From positions 9,600 through 73,599 of the forward strand of contig URAP01000006.1 of the NCBI GenBank assembly GCA_900545935.1: a stretch of DNA of 64,000 nucleotides, in the 5' to 3' direction. The notes below the pieces were generated by a model. It worked only from the letters and a program-made list of their open reading frames with translations, ran no database searches and was not told the DNA's origin. Source of the DNA: an uncultured Eubacteriales bacterium. Lineage in GTDB: Bacteria; Bacillota; Clostridia; Oscillospirales; CAG-272. Position 1 is the first letter of the stretch. Each line of letters starts with the position of its first letter. Shown here in pieces: positions 16,442 through 25,216 of the stretch. Position numbers and translations under genes: made by a program.

Positions 16442-18022
16442 TTACTTCTGTTCTATATGCTCTATGGTACGCTTAACGCAGTCGGAGATCTTGACCGTGC
16501 CGACCTCAAAGATAGAGGTCTCGAGCTTATCGTTATAGCGCTTGCCCCAGTACTCGGGAATGCTCTCGAGACCGTTTGCCATACCGAGGATAGAGCCTAC
16601 GGTAGCGCCGTTGCAGTCGGTATCGAAGCCGGTCTGAACAGCAAGGCAGATGGAACGGCTGTAATCACCGCCGCCGTAGAGCAGACTTGCGGTAACGACC
16701 ATTGCATTCGAGAGTGTGTGGCACCAGCCGTGCTCGGTGTACTCATCGTACTCGTCGTGGATGAGCTTGTAAGCCTCCTCCTCGGGCATGCCGTTCTTGT
16801 AGTTCTCGAGCACACGCATAACAGCCTCATAGAAGCGTGAGCTGTACGGGATCTGAGCCAGACCGCCGAGGATGATATCCTCGATATTGTCGGTAACTGC
16901 TGCGACCGCAAGTGCTGCGGCAACGAACAGCTCGCCGTAGATACCGTTCTTGACGTGCGAGATGCATGCATCGCGGTATGCCATCTCCGCAGCCTTTTCG
17001 GGGTCGCCGGGGTTGATGTAGCCGAAATAGTCGCCTCTTATCTGCGCGCCGATCCACTCGCGGAACGGATTCTTATAGATAGCGGACTCGGGCGGCAGGA
17101 AGCCTGCAACGAAGTTATGATACGCTACGCGCTCCGCGGTGCAGTACATGCACTTGCCCTGGCTGTCGAGCCAAAGCCATGAAACATCGCGGGAGCAGAA
17201 ATCTCTCGAGTACTTGTCTATCAGACGCTGACCGAGAACAACATAGTTCAGATCGTCGTCGCAGATCATATAGTCGAGGGCATCGGCGTAGAAGCGCTGT
17301 GAAAAGGGATACTCGTACTTTTTGCATATCTCGTCGTTGATATCTGACTTGTAGATATAGCGCTTCATGGGATAGTTGCCGGTCTCGGTGAGGAACGGGA
17401 TAAGTTCGTTCGTCTTGATGCCCTCGATGGTCCTTCCGAGCATGCAGCCGCATATTCTGCCCATCCATGCGCCGTGTATCTTGCTCTCGAGGCGGGACTT
17501 GTCTACCGTGCCCTTTACCTCGTGCGGACGGCGGAGCAGCTTTATCTCCTCAAGGTCGGACGGCTCGATGTACTTGTAATCGCTGCGCTGCGGGCAGTTC
17601 ATTACTACGGTGTAGAGAACGTCGCAGAGCTTTTCCTTCATCTTGCCGTGCGGCAGGTTCGAGATGGACTGAAAAACGTCCTTGTAGGGCTCGATATCCT
17701 TGCCCTCCTCGTATGACTGCATATACTCGGTCATGATGTAGCTCGAGTATGACTCGTATGAGTTAAGATTCTCGAGCGGAGGCTCTATCGACTTGACTGT
17801 CGAGCCCTCTGAGGTTCTGTTATTGCTGCCGACTACGAGCGAGTCGAGCGAGATGTTGAATTTTTTCGACATCTGTATCAGCTTTCCGAGCTCCGGCATC
17901 GTCTCGCCGCTCTCCCACTTCTGGACCGACTGCTTGGTTACCTCGAAGAGCGACGCAAACTGCTCCTGAGACATCTTCAGGCTCGTGCGGAGCTTTGTTA
18001 TCCGATTATTGATGTTGTTCAT
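16442..18022 (-). CDS. XRE-type HTH domain fused to an ADP-ribosylglycohydrolase
   Basis: This 526-residue cytoplasmic fusion protein has two recognisable parts. Residues about 7-62 form a Cro/C1-type helix-turn-helix (SQEQFASLFEVTKQSVQKWE). After a linker of about 115 residues, residues about 180-490 match the ADP-ribosylglycohydrolase (DraG/ARH) fold: GAWMGRICGCMLGRTIEG near 184, an acidic DDD at 255-257 in the place of the usual TDDT, GYINPGDPEKAAEMAYRDA near 334, and GFDTDCNGATVG at 465-476 with the metal-binding Asp pair. Relatives cleave N-glycosidic bonds of ADP-ribosyl groups or ribosides. It follows a PfkB kinase gene on the same strand (80-base gap) and has a good AAGGAG site. The combination suggests release of ribose or a ribosyl compound, phosphorylation by the kinase, and self-regulation; this is inference. 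Confidence 0.88.
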   Translation of the reverse strand: MNNINNRITKLRTSLKMSQEQFASLFEVTKQSVQKWESGETMPELGKLIQMSKKFNISLDSLVVGSNNRTSEGSTVKSIEPPLENLNSYESYSSYIMTEYMQSYEEGKDIEPYKDVFQSISNLPHGKMKEKLCDVLYTVVMNCPQRSDYKYIEPSDLEEIKLLRRPHEVKGTVDKSRLESKIHGAWMGRICGCMLGRTIEGIKTNELIPFLTETGNYPMKRYIYKSDINDEICKKYEYPFSQRFYADALDYMICDDDLNYVVLGQRLIDKYSRDFCSRDVSWLWLDSQGKCMYCTAERVAYHNFVAGFLPPESAIYKNPFREWIGAQIRGDYFGYINPGDPEKAAEMAYRDACISHVKNGIYGELFVAAALAVAAVTDNIEDIILGGLAQIPYSSRFYEAVMRVLENYKNGMPEEEAYKLIHDEYDEYTEHGWCHTLSNAMVVTASLLYGGGDYSRSICLAVQTGFDTDCNGATVGSILGMANGLESIPEYWGKRYNDKLETSIFEVGTVKISDCVKRTIEHIEQK

Positions 18023-18102
18023 TTCTGTCTCCTTGTATCTTTTATATGTGGCTTATATGGTGATGTATCTGATTTGCCCGGACGGCAGCCGTGCCTGACA
18101 GC

Positions 18103-18996
18103 TCAGCCCTCTGCGGCTATTCGTGCCTCGACCTCGGCGAGCGTCGGAATGGAATTCGCCGCGCCCATCGTTTCGGTCGCCATAGCGGATGCGGCGGAGG
18201 CGCAGCGCATTGCCTCAATGGGTGTCTTGCCGCGGCTTATCGCAGCAGCAAAATAACCGGTAAAGGTATCGCCCGCACCGGTTGTGTCGACCGGCCTTGC
18301 CTCATACGGAGCCTGATCTACCGACACTGTGCCGTCGCGATATATGCTGCCGTGACTGCCGAGCGTGAGCACGAGTGCGGTGTTCGGGTAGCGCGCCGCA
18401 AATGCCTGCGCTATCTTTTCGGGCTGCTGCTCATCGGTCAGCGCCTGACCCTCGCTGCGGTTTACGATGACATAGCTGCACAGTCCGACATTTTCGCGGT
18501 CAACAGCGCCGTTCATCGGAGACGGGTTCCACAGCACGCGCAGTCCGCGCGCGGATGCTGCCTTGATTATGTAAGCGGTGCAGGGGGTCTCGTTCTGCAG
18601 TATGCAGAGATCGCCCGCCGAAAAATGACCGAGCACATCGTCTATCTGAGCCTCGTCAAGCAGGGCGTTTGCACCCGCATAGACTATGATGCAGTTTTCG
18701 CCGGAGCTGTCAACCTGTATCATTGCGTGTCCGGTGCGTGCGTCGCACTGTCTCAGATACTCGGTATTCGCACCGCTCTGCGCGAGCAGCTCGCGCAGCC
18801 ATTCTCCGTCCTCGCCGATGTTTCCGGCATGGTATATCTCGCCGCCCGCACGCGCGGTCGCTATCGACTGGTTAAGTCCCTTGCCGCCTGCGTGTGTCGA
18901 CAGCGCGGCAGCCGAAATCGTCTCGCCGGGCTGAACGATGCGGTCAAGCTCGTAGACATAATCTATATTACATGAGCCGAAGTTCAATACTTTCAT
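18103..18996 (-). CDS. PfkB-family carbohydrate kinase (ribokinase-like)
   Basis: This 297-residue cytoplasmic sugar kinase has the two PfkB signatures: AGGKGLNQSIATARAGG near residue 36, and the C-terminal DTTGAGDTFTGYFAAA near 240, containing the catalytic Asp and the anion hole. The opening VLNFGSCNIDYVYEL and the AGGKGLNQ loop are ribokinase-like, so ribose or a related pentose is the best guess. It is the first gene of a two-gene operon with the HTH/ADP-ribosylglycohydrolase, behind a good promoter. The ribosome binding site GGGAGG is 12 bases from the ATG, a little far. Confidence 0.9.
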   Translation of the reverse strand: MKVLNFGSCNIDYVYELDRIVQPGETISAAALSTHAGGKGLNQSIATARAGGEIYHAGNIGEDGEWLRELLAQSGANTEYLRQCDARTGHAMIQVDSSGENCIIVYAGANALLDEAQIDDVLGHFSAGDLCILQNETPCTAYIIKAASARGLRVLWNPSPMNGAVDRENVGLCSYVIVNRSEGQALTDEQQPEKIAQAFAARYPNTALVLTLGSHGSIYRDGTVSVDQAPYEARPVDTTGAGDTFTGYFAAAISRGKTPIEAMRCASAASAMATETMGAANSIPTLAEVEARIAAEG

Positions 18997-19020
18997 TCTG
19001 TTTATAATCCTCCCATATGA

Positions 19021-19049
19021 ATTATAGTCTCAAATAATGAACACTTCAA
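19021..19049 (-). promoter_or_regulatory. Promoter of the pfkB / HTH-ADP-ribosylglycohydrolase operon
   Basis: On the minus strand, TTGAAG (19044-19049), a 17-base spacer and TATAAT (19021-19026), about 25 bases upstream of the start codon. I saw no convincing dyad operator. Confidence 0.75.
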
Positions 19050-19172
19050 CCACCTGTCGATTGACTTTTTGACAACCGCAGGTTGACCGCCTTTGCGTGC
19101 AATGAATTTCAATGCAGAATATTCGGCAGGATCCGCCGTTTTTTATTTTCGGCACGGATTTTGCTTCGGCTA

Positions 19173-19201
19173 TTGACAGAATCGGCGCGGCATGGTATAA
19201 T
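19173..19201 (+). promoter_or_regulatory. Consensus promoter of the pyrimidine operon
   Basis: TTGACA (19173-19178), a 17-base spacer and TATAAT (19196-19201): a perfect housekeeping consensus, as expected for an operon controlled downstream by attenuation. Confidence 0.9.
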
Positions 19202-19207
19202 AAGCGC

Positions 19208-19340
19208 GTACTTTAAATTGGTCCGGCGAGGCCATCAAGGACAGCAAATGCGAATATCGGCATCTGCGCGGCTGCGGCTGTGCGGGAATTGTCATTATGC
19301 TATCGTTTTTTGTGCTGCTCTTGATGGGGCAGCATTTTTT
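19208..19340 (+). promoter_or_regulatory. PyrR-type attenuator of the pyr operon
   Basis: Near the transcript start, TTGG-TCCGGCGAGG-CCATCAA (19218-19238) forms a short hairpin whose loop matches the PyrR-binding consensus (TCCNGNGAGGY). About 75 bases later a TGCTGC/GCAGCA stem (19313-19334) is followed by TTTTTT (19335-19340), an intrinsic terminator. In known systems PyrR with UMP stabilises the first hairpin and allows the terminator to form. PyrR itself is not in the window. Confidence 0.8.
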
Positions 19341-19395
19341 GTATCCGCGCTTGAACGCAACACCGATCCGCCCTTTGAATCATCGGAGGTAAACC

Positions 19396-20664
19396 ATGCC
19401 CTACACAGCTAACGCAGCAGGAATAAACACCGCGCCGGAGCAGCACGTCGTCTCCGACCGTTCTGCGGATAATTGTTTCTTTTCGCGCGAGAAGATTTCG
19501 GAGCTTATTTCCGACAGAGATAATATTGTTATTTTACCCGGCTTTGTTGATGTACATGTACATCTTCGTGAGCCGGGCTTTTCTTACAAGGAGACGATAT
19601 ATTCCGGCAGCCGCGCATGCGCGCACGGAGGCTACACTGCCGTCTGTGCCATGCCGAATCTCTCGCCCGTGCCGGACAGCCTGCCGCATCTGCGCAAGGA
19701 GCTGGATATAATCGAGCGCGACGCAGCGATCCGTGTGCTTCCGTACGGCGCGATAACGCGCGGCGAGGCGGGCGGCGAGCTGTCGGATATGGATGAGCTT
19801 GCGCCGTATGTTGTCGCGTTCTCGGACGACGGACGCGGCGTGCAGGCCGACGGTATCATGCGTGAGGCAATGCTTCATGCGGCGTCGCTCGGAAAGCTGA
19901 TAGTTGCGCACTGCGAGGACAATTCGCTGCTGCGCGGCGGATACATTCACGACGGCGAGTATGCCCGCGCGCACGGACATCGCGGCATCTGCTCGGAATC
20001 CGAATGGAGGCAGATAGAACGCGATCTCGGACTTGTTCGCGAGACGGGCTGCGGCTACCATGTCTGCCACATTTCGACCGCCGAGAGCGTCCGACTGATA
20101 CGTGAGGCAAAGCGCGAGGGGCTGAATGTCACGGCGGAGACCGCACCGCATTATCTGCTGCTCGACGAGCGGGATATGCAGGAGGACGGACGCTTCAAGA
20201 TGAATCCGCCGCTCCGCTCACCCGCAGACCGCGAGGCACTGCTCGAGGGCATTGCGGACGGCACGATAGATATGATAGCGACCGACCACGCGCCGCACGC
20301 AGCGGAGGAGAAGAGCCGCGGACTTGAGCGCAGCGCAATGGGAATAGTAGGCATAGAAACTGCATTTCCGCTGATGTATACTTATCTGCTCGGCGAGGGC
20401 ATAATTACAATGGAGCGGCTGCTCGAGCTGCTGCATACCGCGCCCTGCCGCCGCTTCGGCATCGATACCGGCGACGACTTTACCGTGTTCGATCTCGGCG
20501 CGGAGTATACGGTCGACCCCGAGAGCTTTATATCAAAGGGACACAGCACGCCGTTTGCGGGCAGGAGCGTAAAGGGACGCTGCCTTTGCACGGTATCGGG
20601 CGGCAGGACGGCTTACCTTGACGAGGGCTTTTCCGAGCTGCTCGGAAACGTAAGAGCGCAGTGA
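19396..20664 (+). CDS. pyrC: Dihydroorotase
   Basis: This 422-residue cytoplasmic enzyme cyclises N-carbamoyl-aspartate to dihydroorotate, the third step of UMP synthesis. The metal-binding HxH is in PGFVDVHVHLREPGF near residue 49. AHCEDN near 173, CHISTA near 226, TAETAPHYL near 249 and the catalytic Asp in MIATDHAPHA near 296 are all present. The N-terminal metal-site layout is that of class I (Bacillus-like) dihydroorotases. ATG at 19396 follows CGGAGGTAAACC. First gene of pyrC-K-D-F-E-B-I-carB. Confidence 0.96.
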   Translation: MPYTANAAGINTAPEQHVVSDRSADNCFFSREKISELISDRDNIVILPGFVDVHVHLREPGFSYKETIYSGSRACAHGGYTAVCAMPNLSPVPDSLPHLRKELDIIERDAAIRVLPYGAITRGEAGGELSDMDELAPYVVAFSDDGRGVQADGIMREAMLHAASLGKLIVAHCEDNSLLRGGYIHDGEYARAHGHRGICSESEWRQIERDLGLVRETGCGYHVCHISTAESVRLIREAKREGLNVTAETAPHYLLLDERDMQEDGRFKMNPPLRSPADREALLEGIADGTIDMIATDHAPHAAEEKSRGLERSAMGIVGIETAFPLMYTYLLGEGIITMERLLELLHTAPCRRFGIDTGDDFTVFDLGAEYTVDPESFISKGHSTPFAGRSVKGRCLCTVSGGRTAYLDEGFSELLGNVRAQ

Positions 20665-20715
20665 GATCGGCGCAGCCCGGAAAATGAACAAGAACAGACG
20701 AGAGTGGATGGAAAT

Positions 20716-21453
20716 ATGAAAAAGGGAATATTCGAGATAACCGAAAATACAGCCGTAGCGCCGGATGTTATGCGAATGCGCCTCGGCGGCGACTGCTCGG
20801 CGATAACGCGCCCGGGGCAGTTTGTGAACATCGCGCTGGACGGGCTGTATCTGCGCCGACCGATATCGGTGTGTGACTGCTGCGGCGATGAGCTTACGAT
20901 AATATACAAGGTGGTCGGACACGGCACGGCTCAGATGAGCCGTATGGCACCGGGTGAGCGGCTCGACATACTCAGCGGACTCGGCAACGGCTATGACCTT
21001 TCGCTCTCGGGCGAGCGACCGCTGCTGCTCGGCGGCGGTGTCGGAGTGCCACCGCTGTACTGGCTTGCGCGCCGCCTCTGCGAGGAGGGACGGCACGTCA
21101 CCGCGGTGCTCGGCTTTAACCGTGCGGACGAGATATTCTACGAGCGCGAGCTGCGCGAGCTCGGCGCGGAGGTCATTGTGACGACGGTCGACGGCTCGTA
21201 CGGCGTGCGCGGCTTTGTCACCGATGCGATGGGGTCGCTCGACTATACCTACTTTTATACCTGCGGACCAGAGCCGATGCTGCGCGCGGTATACGGCGCG
21301 GCAAGGACGGAGGGCGAGCTCAGCTTTGAGCGGCGGATGGGCTGCGGCTTCGGCGCATGCATGGGCTGCTCGTGTAAGACGATAACGGGAAACAAGCGCA
21401 TCTGCCGCGAGGGACCCGTCATGAAACGGAGTGATATCATATGGGAAGGCTGA
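20716..21453 (+). CDS. pyrK: Dihydroorotate dehydrogenase electron-transfer subunit
   Basis: The 245-residue FAD and [2Fe-2S] subunit passes electrons from PyrDB to NAD+. Residues about 1-95 form the FAD-binding barrel, residues about 100-200 the NAD-binding domain (LLLGGGVGVPPLYWLA), and the C-terminus carries the cluster motif CGFGACMGCSCKT plus a fourth Cys in KRICREGPV. I chose the ATG at 20716 (MKKGIFEI); a GTG at 20704 is in frame and adds four residues. The ribosome binding site is weak. The 3' end overlaps pyrD by 13 bases. Confidence 0.95.
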   Translation: MKKGIFEITENTAVAPDVMRMRLGGDCSAITRPGQFVNIALDGLYLRRPISVCDCCGDELTIIYKVVGHGTAQMSRMAPGERLDILSGLGNGYDLSLSGERPLLLGGGVGVPPLYWLARRLCEEGRHVTAVLGFNRADEIFYERELRELGAEVIVTTVDGSYGVRGFVTDAMGSLDYTYFYTCGPEPMLRAVYGAARTEGELSFERRMGCGFGACMGCSCKTITGNKRICREGPVMKRSDIIWEG

Positions 21454-22358
21454 ATGTAAAGCTGTGCGGCATCGAGCTCGATAATCCGATAATTCCCGCC
21501 TCGGGGACCTTCGGCTACGGCTACGAGTTTGCCGAATACTACGATATAAACTGCCTCGGTAGCTTCTCCTTCAAGGGAACGACCGCCGAGCCGCGTTTCG
21601 GAAATCCCACACCGCGCATAGCAGAAACACCGAGCGGAATGCTGAACGCGGTCGGACTTCAGAATCCGGGAGTGGAGAGGGTGATAAGCGAGGAGCTTCC
21701 GCGCCTTGCCCGCTGCTTTCATAAGCCCGTCATGGCGAATGTCAGCGGCTTCTCGATAGACGAGTACCGATATGTGTGCGAGTTGCTGGGCAGAGAGGAG
21801 CAGGTCGGCTGGCTCGAGGTGAACATCAGCTGCCCGAATGTTCACGGCGGCGGTATGAGCTTCGGCACCGACCCGCATGCTGCAGAGGCTGTTACACGCG
21901 CGGTGCGTGAGGTGACGGGCAAGCCGATAATAATGAAGCTCTCGCCGAATGTGACCGACATTACCGAGATAGCCCGTGCCTGCGAGAGCGGGGGAGCGGA
22001 CGGAATAAGTCTTATAAATACCGTGCTCGGAATGCGCATTGACCTTGCCCGCCGCCGTCCGCTGCTCGCGAATGTCACGGGCGGACTGTCAGGCAGCGCA
22101 CTGCTGCCGATAGCGATAAGAATGGTGTATCAGGTTTCCCGCGCGGTCTCGGTGCCGGTCGTCGGACTCGGCGGTGTGTCAAGCGCGGAGGACGTTATCG
22201 AGATGATGCTCGCAGGTGCGACCGCAGTCGAGGTCGGTGCCGCGAATCTTATCGACCCTTACGCCTGCAAAAACATTATCGAGGCTCTGCCCGCGACAAT
22301 GGACAAATACGGAATAGAAAACCTTACAGATATTATAGGAGGATGTCACAATGAATAA
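21441..22358 (+). CDS. pyrD: Dihydroorotate dehydrogenase, NAD-dependent type 1B
   Basis: The 305-residue FMN TIM-barrel subunit oxidises dihydroorotate to orotate together with PyrK. Visible motifs are NPIIPASGTFGYG near residue 13, a GMLNAVGLQNPGVE segment near 66, EVNISCPNVHGGGMSFG near 118 (with the catalytic-base Cys typical of class 1), IMKLSPNV, GLSGSALLPIA and GLGGVSSAEDVIEMMLAGA. The adjacent pyrK confirms the 1B type. It overlaps pyrK by 13 bases and pyrF by 8 bases. Confidence 0.96.
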   Translation: MGRLNVKLCGIELDNPIIPASGTFGYGYEFAEYYDINCLGSFSFKGTTAEPRFGNPTPRIAETPSGMLNAVGLQNPGVERVISEELPRLARCFHKPVMANVSGFSIDEYRYVCELLGREEQVGWLEVNISCPNVHGGGMSFGTDPHAAEAVTRAVREVTGKPIIMKLSPNVTDITEIARACESGGADGISLINTVLGMRIDLARRRPLLANVTGGLSGSALLPIAIRMVYQVSRAVSVPVVGLGGVSSAEDVIEMMLAGATAVEVGAANLIDPYACKNIIEALPATMDKYGIENLTDIIGGCHNE

Positions 22359-23082
22359 GGACGTAATTATTGCCTGCGATTTCCCCGGAGCCGCTCAGAC
22401 GTATGCTTTTCTCGACCTCTTTACCGAGGAAAAGCCGTTCGTCAAGATCGGAATGGAGCTGTTCTACTCGGCGGGACCCGATATCGTCCGCGAGATAAAG
22501 CGCCGCGGGCACAAGATATTTCTTGATCTCAAGCTGCATGACATCCCCAACACGGTCGGGCGTTCGATGGCTGTGCTCTCGGGGCTCGATGTCGATATCT
22601 GCAATCTTCACGCCGCAGGCGGCAGCGAGATGATGCGCGCAGCGGTAAAGGGGCTGACACGTGAGGACGGCAGCAGACCGCTGCTCATCGCGGTAACGAT
22701 GCTGACCTCGATAGACGAGGAGAGAATGAACGGCGAGCTCGGTATTCCGGGTGCGCTGCCCGACACGGTCATGAGGTACGCGCTGTGCGCACGCGACGCG
22801 GGACTCGACGGTGTTGTCTGCTCCCCGCTTGAAGCGCAGGCGGTGCACGAGACGTGCGGCGAGAGCTTTCTTACCGTGACCCCCGGAATACGCTTCTCGG
22901 GCGGTGCGGAGGGCGACCAGAAGCGGGTGACCACACCCGCCCGCGCCCGCGAGATAGGCTCGGATTACATAGTCGTCGGCAGACCGATAACCGCAGCCGC
23001 CGACCCCGTAGAGGCATACCGCCGCTGCGTGCGCGAGTTTATCGGCAGAGCGACAGCGGATGCAGCGCGGAACGCGCGGTGA
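22351..23082 (+). CDS. pyrF: Orotidine 5'-phosphate decarboxylase
   Basis: The 243-residue TIM-barrel enzyme makes UMP from OMP. The opening VIIACDF, the catalytic FLDLKLHDIPNTV near residue 53 (Asp-Lys-Asp array), LHAAGG near 86, TPGIRFSGG near 178 and VVGRPIT near 207 are diagnostic. Its start overlaps the pyrD stop by 8 bases with GGAGG just upstream. A 100-base gap separates it from pyrE, the largest gap within the operon. Confidence 0.96.
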   Translation: MNKDVIIACDFPGAAQTYAFLDLFTEEKPFVKIGMELFYSAGPDIVREIKRRGHKIFLDLKLHDIPNTVGRSMAVLSGLDVDICNLHAAGGSEMMRAAVKGLTREDGSRPLLIAVTMLTSIDEERMNGELGIPGALPDTVMRYALCARDAGLDGVVCSPLEAQAVHETCGESFLTVTPGIRFSGGAEGDQKRVTTPARAREIGSDYIVVGRPITAAADPVEAYRRCVREFIGRATADAARNAR

Positions 23083-23182
23083 GGGCTGCGCGGTGAGAGC
23101 CGTGCGGCAGAGCTTGACAAATACAGTAACAAACAAGGCAATATAAACGGAGTGCGGCGATGCCGCAAGGAGGAGAAGAGAG

Positions 23183-23842
23183 ATGCAGAAAACAAATCTG
23201 ACGCAGAGACTGATAGCGACCGATCTTTTGTCGATAGGCGCGGTGTTCTTCCGTCCCGACGAGCCCTTTACATGGGCGAGCGGTATCAAGAGTCCGGTAT
23301 ACTGCGATAACCGCCTGACCCTGACCGCTCCGGGCGTTCGCGGCGATATCGAGAACGGACTTGCCGCTCTCATCCGCGAAAATTATCCAGATGCAGAGGC
23401 GCTGATGGGCACATCCACCGCAGGCATCGCGCATGCAGCAATTACCGCGCATCTGCTCGATCTGCCGATGGGCTATGTCCGCAGCGGCGCAAAGGATCAC
23501 GGCAGACAGAACCGCATCGAGGGCAAGCTCGAGCGCGGACAGCGCGTTGTAGTTGTCGAGGATCTTATCTCCACCGGCGGCAGCGTTATCGAGGTGGTCG
23601 ATGCACTGCGCGAGGCGGGTGCAGAGGTGCTCGGAGTCGTCAGCATCTTTACATACGGAATGCAGCGCGGACTCGACCGTCTTGCGGAGGCGAAGGTCAA
23701 AAACATCTCGCTGACTAATTTCGACGTTATCGCGGAGGTCGCTGCGGAGCTCGGCTATATCAAGAATGAGGATATTGCGCGCCTTATCGCCTTCCGCAAC
23801 AACCCGTCCGACGAGAGCTGGATAGGAGGTGCGGACAGATGA
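23183..23842 (+). CDS. pyrE: Orotate phosphoribosyltransferase
   Basis: The 219-residue enzyme joins orotate and PRPP to form OMP. It carries the PRPP-binding motif [13 protein letters not shown] near residue 120, [14 protein letters not shown] near 30, [13 protein letters not shown] near 75 and the [14 protein letters not shown] loop near 100. GGAGGAGAAGAG precedes the ATG. Its stop overlaps the pyrB start by four bases (ATGA). Confidence 0.96.
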   Translation: MQKTNLTQRLIATDLLSIGAVFFRPDEPFTWASGIKSPVYCDNRLTLTAPGVRGDIENGLAALIRENYPDAEALMGTSTAGIAHAAITAHLLDLPMGYVRSGAKDHGRQNRIEGKLERGQRVVVVEDLISTGGSVIEVVDALREAGAEVLGVVSIFTYGMQRGLDRLAEAKVKNISLTNFDVIAEVAAELGYIKNEDIARLIAFRNNPSDESWIGGADR

Positions 23843-24756
23843 GAAGCCTTATCGACATAATGGAGCTGTCGACCGATGAAATAGAGGGGCTGATAAATAC
23901 GGCGCTTGACATTATCGACAAGCCCGAAAAATACAACGAGTGCTGTCGTCACCGCAAGCTCGCGACGCTGTTCTTCGAGCCCTCGACCCGTACCCGTCTG
24001 AGCTTTGAGGCGGCAATGTACGAGCTCGGCGGCAATGTTATCGGCTTCTCCGAGGCAGCATCGAGCTCGGCTTCCAAGGGCGAGAGCGTCGCGGATACCG
24101 TCCGCGTAGTCAGCTGCTATGCGGACATCATCGCAATGCGTCATCCTAAGGAGGGTGCGCCGCTAGTTGCGGCACGCAATGCGACCGTTCCGATAATCAA
24201 CGCAGGCGACGGCGGACACAACCATCCGACGCAGACACTCGCCGATCTGCTCACCATCCGCCGCGAAAAGGGCGGCTTTGAGGGGCTGACCATCGGACTG
24301 TGCGGAGACCTGAAGTTCGGACGCACCGTTCATTCGCTCATCCATGCAATGTCGAGATATGCGGGCGTGAAGTTCGTGCTCATCTCGCCCGAGGAGCTGC
24401 GCGTTCCCCGCTACATCATCTCGGAGGTGCTCGAGCGCGGCGGTATACCGTATGCCGAGACCACGAGCCTTGAGGAGGCAATGCCGGAGCTTGATATTCT
24501 CTATATGACCCGCGTACAGAAGGAGCGCTTCTTTAATGAGGCGGACTACTTGCGTCTGAAGGACAGCTACATCCTGACCCCGGAAAAGCTGCGCGGAGCA
24601 CGCAGCGATATGTCGGTGCTGCATCCGCTGCCGAGAGTAAACGAGATATCGGTTGCGGTCGACGACGACCCGCGCGCCTGCTATTTCAAGCAGGTACTGT
24701 GCGGCAAATATATGCGCATGGCGCTTATTCTCAAGCTGCTGGAGGTACAGATATGA
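23839..24756 (+). CDS. pyrB: Aspartate carbamoyltransferase catalytic chain
   Basis: This 305-residue catalytic subunit condenses carbamoyl phosphate and aspartate. The carbamoyl-phosphate loop [15 protein letters not shown] is near residue 45. SSASKGES near 75, [15 protein letters not shown] near 122 and HPLPRVNEI near 260 are all conserved. It overlaps pyrE and pyrI by four bases each. The adjacent regulatory chain implies a holoenzyme of the E. coli type (feedback-inhibited), unlike Bacillus, which has pyrB only. Confidence 0.97.
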   Translation: MRSLIDIMELSTDEIEGLINTALDIIDKPEKYNECCRHRKLATLFFEPSTRTRLSFEAAMYELGGNVIGFSEAASSSASKGESVADTVRVVSCYADIIAMRHPKEGAPLVAARNATVPIINAGDGGHNHPTQTLADLLTIRREKGGFEGLTIGLCGDLKFGRTVHSLIHAMSRYAGVKFVLISPEELRVPRYIISEVLERGGIPYAETTSLEEAMPELDILYMTRVQKERFFNEADYLRLKDSYILTPEKLRGARSDMSVLHPLPRVNEISVAVDDDPRACYFKQVLCGKYMRMALILKLLEVQI

Positions 24757-25181
24757 TAATCGGACAGATAAGAGACGGGATAGTTCTCGACCATATCACG
24801 GCGGGAAACGGTATCAGGATATATGACATTCTCGGGCTCGGAAAGCTCGACTGCACCGTTGCTATGATAAAGAACGCCGATAGCTCAAAGATGGGCAAGA
24901 AGGACATCATCAAGGTCGGGCAGGTCATCGACCTCGACTTTGCCGTGCTCGGTTATATAGATCCCGGCATCACCGTCAACATCATCCGCGACGGAAAGCT
25001 GCTCAAGCGCGAGCATCTTTCGCTGCCCGAGCGCGTTACGGGCATAATCAAGTGCAAAAATCCCCGTTGCATCACCTCCTGCGAGCAGGAGCTTGAGCAG
25101 GAGTTCAGACTGACCGACCGCGAGAACAAGGTATACCGCTGTGTTTACTGCGACAGTGAGGCGCCACGCGACGCAGAATAA
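24753..25181 (+). CDS. pyrI: Aspartate carbamoyltransferase regulatory chain
   Basis: The 142-residue regulatory subunit binds nucleotide effectors in its N-terminal domain ([19 protein letters not shown]) and contacts PyrB through a zinc domain. Zinc ligands are visible as CKNPRC near residue 106 and CVYC near 134. The ATG lies in the ATGA overlap with pyrB; a longer upstream frame inside pyrB is not plausible. Confidence 0.95.
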   Translation: MIIGQIRDGIVLDHITAGNGIRIYDILGLGKLDCTVAMIKNADSSKMGKKDIIKVGQVIDLDFAVLGYIDPGITVNIIRDGKLLKREHLSLPERVTGIIKCKNPRCITSCEQELEQEFRLTDRENKVYRCVYCDSEAPRDAE

Positions 25182-25216
25182 AAGGCAGCCGCATACATAA
25201 GCATAAGGAGAAGAAA

